A DNA stretch of 64,000 bases, taken from Streptomyces cellostaticus. GTDB taxonomy: Bacteria > Actinomycetota > Actinomycetes > Streptomycetales > Streptomycetaceae. Of this stretch, positions 60,005-64,000 are shown piece after piece (within the stretch, counting starts at the first letter, position 1; each line of letters begins with the position of its first letter). Made by a program: the position numbers and the translations under genes. A model generated the notes under the pieces. The model was given only the letters and a program-made list of their open reading frames with translations. It had not been told where the DNA came from and did no database searches. Location: contig NZ_KQ948038.1 in NCBI RefSeq assembly GCF_001513965.1, forward strand, positions 78,663-142,662, given 5' to 3'.

Positions 60005-60793
60005 TATGCGCCCGATCCCCTCCACCCCACGGCACCGGACGCCGTCCACGCCGAGGACCTCACCGTCGTACGAGGCCCCCGCACCGTCCTGCACCACCTC
60101 GGCTTCACCGTCCCCCGCGGCCAGATCACCGGCCTGCTCGGCCCCTCCGGATGCGGCAAGTCCACTCTCATGCGCTCCATCGTCGGCACCCAGGCCAAGG
60201 TCACCGGCACCCTCGACGTCCTCGGCCTCCCGGCCGGCCACCCCGCCCTGCGCAGCCGCATCGGCTACGTCACCCAGGCCCCCTCCGTCTACGACGACCT
60301 GACCGTCCGCCAGAACCTCGACTACTTCGCCGCGATCCTGAACCCCGGCCGCGCCACCGCCGAACGCCGCCACGACACCGAACGCGTCCTCGCCGACGTC
60401 GACCTCACCAGCCACGCCGACGCCCTCGCCGGCAACCTCTCCGGCGGCCAGCGCAGCCGCGTCTCCCTCGCCGTCGCCCTCCTCGGCACTCCCGAACTCC
60501 TCGTCCTCGACGAGCCGACGGTCGGCCTCGACCCCGTCCTGCGCCGTGACCTGTGGAACCTCTTCCACGCCCTCGCCGCCGACCGGGGCGCCACCCTCCT
60601 CGTCTCCTCCCACGTCATGGACGAAGCCGAGCGCTGCCACCGCCTGCTCCTCATGCGCGACGGCCGGATCCTCGCCGACGACACCCCCGATGCCCTGCGC
60701 ACCCGGACCGGCACCGACACCGTCGAGGCCGCGTTCCTGCACCTCGTGGACGAAGCGGTCGCCGCCGACCGCACCAAGGAGACGACCCGATGA
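59996..60793 (+). CDS. ABC transporter ATP-binding protein (DrrA/NodI-like)
   Basis: A 265-residue protein. Walker A is LLGPSGCGKSTLMRS, Q-loop YVTQAPSVYDDLTVRQNLDYFAAI, signature NLSGGQRSRVSLAVALLG, Walker B LLVLDEPTVGLDP and H-loop LLVSSHVMDEAERC. This subfamily pairs with ABC-2 type permeases to export drugs, lipids or peptides. The start is ATG 59996 or the next codon 59999. It overlaps the permease by ATGA. The inverted repeat over its start codon suggests a ligand-controlled repressor encoded elsewhere. Confidence 0.92.
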   Translation: MMNYAPDPLHPTAPDAVHAEDLTVVRGPRTVLHHLGFTVPRGQITGLLGPSGCGKSTLMRSIVGTQAKVTGTLDVLGLPAGHPALRSRIGYVTQAPSVYDDLTVRQNLDYFAAILNPGRATAERRHDTERVLADVDLTSHADALAGNLSGGQRSRVSLAVALLGTPELLVLDEPTVGLDPVLRRDLWNLFHALAADRGATLLVSSHVMDEAERCHRLLLMRDGRILADDTPDALRTRTGTDTVEAAFLHLVDEAVAADRTKETTR

Positions 60794-61572
60794 GCACGAC
60801 GACACCCACTGCCCCGGCCGCACCCACCAGCGCCCTGAACGCCGCCCGCACCACCGCCACCGCGGCCCGCGTCCTGCGCCAGCTCCGCCACGACCCGAGG
60901 ACCATCGCGCTGATGATCCTGATCCCCTGCCTGATGCTGATCCTGCTGCGCTACGTCTTCGACGCCAGCCCGGGCACCTTCGACAACATCGGCGCCTCCC
61001 TGCTCGGCATCTTCCCGCTGATCACGATGTTCCTGGTCACCTCCATCGCCACCCTGCGCGAACGCACCTCGGGCACCCTCGAACGCCTCCTCGCCATGCC
61101 CCTCGGCAAGGCCGACCTCATCGCCGGCTACGCCCTCGCCTTCGGCGCCCTCGCCGTAGTCCAGTCCGCCCTCGCCACCGGCCTCGCGGTCTGGCTCCTC
61201 GGCCTCGACGTCACCGGCTCCCCCTGGCTGCTCCTCCTCGTCGCCCTCCTCGACGCCCTGCTCGGCACGGCCCTCGGCCTCTTCGTCTCAGCCTTCGCGG
61301 CCTCGGAATTCCAGGCGGTCCAGTTCATGCCCGCGGTGATCTTCCCCCAGCTCCTCCTGTGCGGCCTGTTCACCCCTCGCTCCGACATGCACCCCGTCCT
61401 CACGGCCGTCTCCGACGTCCTGCCGATGTCGTACGCCGTCGACGGCATGAACCAGGTCCTCCACCACACCGACATGACGGCGACCTTCGTCCGCGACGTC
61501 CTGATCGTGGCGGGCTGCGCGGTACTGGTCCTGGCGCTGGGAGCAGCGACGCTGAGGCGACGCACGGCATGA
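60790..61572 (+). CDS. ABC-2 type transporter permease
   Basis: A 260-residue protein with six membrane helices. The ABC-2 signature segments are HDPRTIALMILIPCLMLILLRYVFD, FPLITMFLVTSIATLRERTSGTLERLLAMPLGKADLIAGYALAF and AVQFMPAVIFPQLLLCGLFTPRSDMHPVLTAVSDVLPMSYAVDGMNQVL. It is translationally coupled to the ATPase gene. Together they form a minimal two-gene exporter of unknown substrate. Confidence 0.92.
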   Translation: MSTTTPTAPAAPTSALNAARTTATAARVLRQLRHDPRTIALMILIPCLMLILLRYVFDASPGTFDNIGASLLGIFPLITMFLVTSIATLRERTSGTLERLLAMPLGKADLIAGYALAFGALAVVQSALATGLAVWLLGLDVTGSPWLLLLVALLDALLGTALGLFVSAFAASEFQAVQFMPAVIFPQLLLCGLFTPRSDMHPVLTAVSDVLPMSYAVDGMNQVLHHTDMTATFVRDVLIVAGCAVLVLALGAATLRRRTA

Positions 61573-61660
61573 GCGCCGAGGCGTTTGCTTCCCGTCCCAC
61601 CGAGTCCGCCCACCGGACAAACAACCCGCACCCCTAATCCCCGGTGCCAAACTGAACCGC

Positions 61661-62473
61661 ATGAGCCAGAAAGTCGCAGTCCTCGGCACCGGCAAGATCG
61701 GCGAAGCCCTGCTCAGCGGAATGATCCGGGCCGGCTGGGCCCCCGCCGACCTCCTGGTCACCGCCCGCCGACCCGAGCGGGCCGAAGAACTCCGCACCCG
61801 CTACGGAGTCGCCACGGTCAGCAACACCGAGGCCGCCAAGACCGCCGACACCCTGATCCTCACCGTCAAGCCGCAGGACATGGGCGCCCTCCTGGACGAA
61901 CTCGCCCCGCACGTCCCCGCCGACCGCCTGGTCATCAGCGGAGCCGCCGGCATCCCCACCTCCTTCTTCGAGGAGCGCCTCGCCACGGGCACCCCGGTCG
62001 TCCGCGTCATGACCAACACCCCCGCCCTCGTCGACGAGGCCATGTCCGTCATCTCCGCGGGCAGCCACGCCACCGCCGAACACGTCGCCCACGCCGAGGA
62101 GATCTTCGGCGCCGTCGGCAAGACCCTCCGCGTCCCCGAAAGCCAGCAGGACGCCTGCACCGCCCTGTCCGGCTCCGGCCCGGCGTACTTCTTCTATCTG
62201 GTCGAGGCCATGACCGACGCCGGCATCCTGCTCGGACTGCCCCGCGACAAGGCCCACGACCTCATCGTCCAGTCCGCCATCGGCGCCGCCGTGATGCTCC
62301 GCGACAGCGGCGAGCACCCCGTCAAGCTCCGCGAGAACGTCACCTCCCCGGCCGGCACGACGATCAACGCCATCCGCGAACTGGAGAACCACGGAGTCCG
62401 CGCGGCCCTCATCGCCGCACTGGAGGCCGCCCGCGACCGCAGCCGCGAACTCGCCTCCGGCAAGAAGGACTGA
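61661..62473 (+). CDS. proC: Pyrroline-5-carboxylate reductase ProC
   Basis: Last step of proline synthesis, NADPH-dependent. A 270-residue protein. Motifs are KVAVLGTGKIGEALLSGMI, VKPQDMGALLDELAP, ISGAAGIPTSFFEERLATGTPVVRVMTNTPALVDEAMSVIS, and the signature ALSGSGPAYFFYLVEAMTDAGILLGLPRDKAHDL with LRENVTSPAGTTINAIRELE. It is monocistronic, convergent with trpS, with a hairpin in between. Confidence 0.96.
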   Translation: MSQKVAVLGTGKIGEALLSGMIRAGWAPADLLVTARRPERAEELRTRYGVATVSNTEAAKTADTLILTVKPQDMGALLDELAPHVPADRLVISGAAGIPTSFFEERLATGTPVVRVMTNTPALVDEAMSVISAGSHATAEHVAHAEEIFGAVGKTLRVPESQQDACTALSGSGPAYFFYLVEAMTDAGILLGLPRDKAHDLIVQSAIGAAVMLRDSGEHPVKLRENVTSPAGTTINAIRELENHGVRAALIAALEAARDRSRELASGKKD

Positions 62474-62488
62474 AACCCACGGCACCCT

Positions 62489-62514
62489 GGGGCGGCGGGT
62501 CACCCCGCCGCCCC
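62489..62514. terminator. Bidirectional hairpin between proC and trpS
   Basis: Perfect 11-base arms (62489-62499 GGGGCGGCGGG, 62504-62514 complement) with a TCAC loop; no T tract. It separates two convergent genes. Confidence 0.7.
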
Positions 62515-62523
62515 ACAGCGCGG

Positions 62524-63552
62524 CTAGCGACCCGCGCTCAGCGCAGGCTCCGCCACGGGCGGCAGCAGCCCGATCGCCCGATAAGCGGTATCGACGATCG
62601 GCCGAGCCATCGCCCGAGCCTTCTCCGCACCATCCCGCAGCACCCCCTCCACATACGTGGGATCCGCGCACAGCTCCCTGTGCCTGGCCTGCACGGGCCT
62701 GAGTACCTCCACCACCGCCTCCGCGGTGTCCTTCTTCAAAGCGCCGTACGAGTCGTAAACGCTCGCCAGTGACTCAGGGTTCCCGTCCGTGCACGCTGCG
62801 AGAATCTCCAGCAGATTGGCGAGCCCCGGCCGCGTCTCCCGGTCGTAGACGACCTCCTGCCCGCTGTCGGTGACCGCCCGCATCACCTTCTTCCGCACGA
62901 CGTCCGGCTCGTCCAACAGGTAGACGACCCCCGCAGCCCCCGACTCGTCCGACTTCCCCATCTTCTTCGTCGGGTCCTGCAGGTTCATCACCCGCGCCGC
63001 CACCGCCGGAAGCGTCACCTTCGGCACGACGAACGTGTGCCCGTAACGCTGGTTGAACCGCACCGCCAGATCCCGCGTCAGCTCCACGTGCTGCGCCTGG
63101 TCGTGCCCGACCGGCACCTCGTCCGCCCCGTACGCCAGGATGTCCGCCGCCATCAGGACCGGGTAGGTCAGCAGCGACAGCCGTACGCTCCCGCCGCGCT
63201 CCCGCTCCCGCGCGGCCTTCTCCTTGTACTGGATCATCCGCCGCATCTCGCCGTCGGTCGCCACGCACTCCAGCAGGTACGACAGCCGGGTGTGCTCGTC
63301 GACATGGCTCTGCATGAACGCGGTGCACACCTCGGGATCGAGTCCCGTTGCCAGCAGCAGCGTGGCCGCCTGCCGGCTGAGCCTGCACACCCGCGCCGGA
63401 TCGTGGTCCACGGTCAGCGCGTGCAGATCGACGATGCAGAACAGCGCGTCCGACCGGTGCTGGTCCACCTCGGCCCAGCGGCGCATAGCCCCCAGGTAGT
63501 TCCCGAGGGTCAGGTGCCCGGTCGGCTGGATCCCGCTGAAGACCCGTGTCAT
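62524..63552 (-). CDS. trpS: Tryptophanyl-tRNA synthetase (TrpRS1-type, attenuator-controlled)
   Basis: It charges tRNA-Trp. A 342-residue class I synthetase. Motifs are TGHLTLGNYLGAM (HIGH-like), MSYLLECV-type core LSYLLECVATDGEMRRMIQYKEK, DQAQHVELTRDLAVRFN and KKMGKSD (KMSKS-like). In S. coelicolor the auxiliary TrpRS1 (SCO3334) confers indolmycin resistance and is induced through ribosome-mediated attenuation. The leader peptide with two Trp codons and a terminator hairpin found upstream here match that system. Confidence 0.95.
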   Translation of the reverse strand: MTRVFSGIQPTGHLTLGNYLGAMRRWAEVDQHRSDALFCIVDLHALTVDHDPARVCRLSRQAATLLLATGLDPEVCTAFMQSHVDEHTRLSYLLECVATDGEMRRMIQYKEKAARERERGGSVRLSLLTYPVLMAADILAYGADEVPVGHDQAQHVELTRDLAVRFNQRYGHTFVVPKVTLPAVAARVMNLQDPTKKMGKSDESGAAGVVYLLDEPDVVRKKVMRAVTDSGQEVVYDRETRPGLANLLEILAACTDGNPESLASVYDSYGALKKDTAEAVVEVLRPVQARHRELCADPTYVEGVLRDGAEKARAMARPIVDTAYRAIGLLPPVAEPALSAGR

Positions 63553-63624
63553 CTCTTCTCCACTCCTGGTTGGGACCGCCGTCCCCGTGCGGCCGACCCC
63601 CGGAGTCCTGGAGGGAGATACGAA

Positions 63625-63649
63625 AACGGCCGCCGAGGCGGCGGCCGTT
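63625..63649 (-). terminator. Attenuator terminator in the trpS leader
   Basis: 11-base arms (AACGGCCGCCG, 63625-63635, with its complement 63639-63649) and an AGG loop. On the minus strand it ends in TTTTCG. It lies between the leader peptide and trpS. A competing GGCGGCCG sequence near the leader stop codon (about 63668-63676) could pair with it as antiterminator. Confidence 0.85.
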
Positions 63650-63676
63650 GAAGTGCATACGTGAGCGCGGCCGCCG

Positions 63677-63718
63677 TCAGGCGGCCCACCACTGCTGGGT
63701 GCACGTATGCGTAGTCAT
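63677..63718 (-). CDS. Trp-rich leader peptide of the trpS attenuator
   Basis: A 13-codon open frame starting at ATG 63718: MTTHTCTQQWWAA. Two consecutive Trp codons lie near the end. When charged tRNA-Trp is scarce, the ribosome stalls on these codons, which favours the antiterminator and lets trpS be transcribed. The frame is too short for usual gene finding. It is 124 bases upstream of trpS and directly in front of the attenuator hairpin, matching the ribosome-mediated attenuation known for S. coelicolor trpRS1. Confidence 0.9.
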   Translation of the reverse strand: MTTHTCTQQWWAA

Positions 63719-63941
63719 GTGTCACAGAGTACGCCTGGGGAGTGGCCCCCGCAGGCGAGTTGACACGCCCCTCCCGGCTACGTAGTGTTCTCCGGGTTGT
63801 CCGACGTGAGCGCCGACTCCGGTCGGTCCCCGGACAGCCATTCCGCAAGTACCACCCACTCTTCGACGCTTCGGCGCCGACTGCTTTGGTGTGCGCATTT
63901 GCGAAATGAGGAATCCGCGTTCGAAAGGACGCAGCCCCCGA

Positions 63942-63971
63942 TTAGCTCGGGAGCCAGGAATCCGCTAAAGT
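63942..63971 (+). promoter_or_regulatory. Probable promoter of a stable-RNA (rRNA) operon at the right edge
   Basis: TTAGCT (63942-63947), 18 bases, TAAAGT (63966-63971), followed by CTCACTCGTCGGAACGGCCC. The AT-rich, spaced arrangement and wording resemble promoters I recall upstream of Streptomyces 16S rRNA genes. No coding frame is seen from 63785 to the window end. The operon itself would be outside the window. Confidence 0.5.
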
Positions 63972-64000
63972 CTCACTCGTCGGAACGGCCCAACAGCCGC

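Overview
This is a very GC-rich actinobacterial chromosome segment, almost certainly from a Streptomyces species. The reasons are strong G/C bias at third codon positions, many GTG starts, GTGA/ATGA stop-start overlaps, and Streptomyces-type genes such as lsr2, sigE-cseABC, an AfsK-like kinase with a PQQ propeller, and an attenuated trpS. The gene order from ftsH through folE/folP, panC/nadBC, lsr2/clpC, sigE-cseABC, disA/radA, ilvD and proC to trpS is what I recall for the Streptomyces coelicolor core chromosome, so this is mostly conserved chromosome and not an island. I see no insertion sequence, integrase, CRISPR array, tRNA gene or polyketide/NRPS cluster.

Layout. 1-4.7 kb: end of ftsH, then folate genes (folE on +, and the operon folP, NTF2-like, folB, folK, DUF3180 on -). 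4.7-15.7 kb: a DUF2156 membrane protein, an esterase, a repeat-rich membrane protein, two PH-domain membrane proteins, an orphan nuoD-like gene facing a MidA/NDUFAF7-like methyltransferase gene, and a two-component pair. 15.7-24.1 kb: an ArsR-type regulator with a 33-nt palindrome, a small protein, a threonine aldolase-like enzyme, then the cofactor operon DUF2520, panC, nadB, nadC, coaX. 24.2-27.8 kb: hypothetical genes, a 950-bp non-coding array with a 97-bp tandem repeat, a BlaI-type regulator, an ArgA-like acetyltransferase and lsr2. 27.7-36.1 kb: a Prim-Pol-like gene, clpC, a large NACHT-LRR protein (candidate phage-defence NLR), a secreted acid phosphatase and a secreted M23 peptidase. 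36.1-40.2 kb: two divergent TetR-target pairs with clear operators (MFS pump; atypical SDR). 40.3-43.6 kb: the envelope-stress operon sigE-cseA-cseB-cseC. 43.8-53.8 kb: mutY, disA/radA, a transmembrane sigma-like protein with a BACON domain, Ppx/GppA, a TIM-barrel isomerase and a TetR. 53.9-64 kb: ilvD, a kinase with a PQQ propeller, small envelope genes, an ABC transporter, proC, trpS with its leader peptide and attenuator, and at the right edge a promoter resembling those in front of Streptomyces rRNA operons.

The most interesting items are: the NACHT-LRR gene; the orphan NuoD-like protein (quinone-site Tyr replaced by Trp, HRG arginine kept) next to a homologue of the enzyme that methylates that arginine in mitochondria; the one-polypeptide sigma/zinc-finger/membrane/BACON protein; the 97-bp repeat array; and a family of intergenic repeats found four times, always just 3' of a stop codon in the sense direction. 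Start sites were chosen by reading ribosome binding sites and overlaps. Family assignments come from motif recognition, not database searches.
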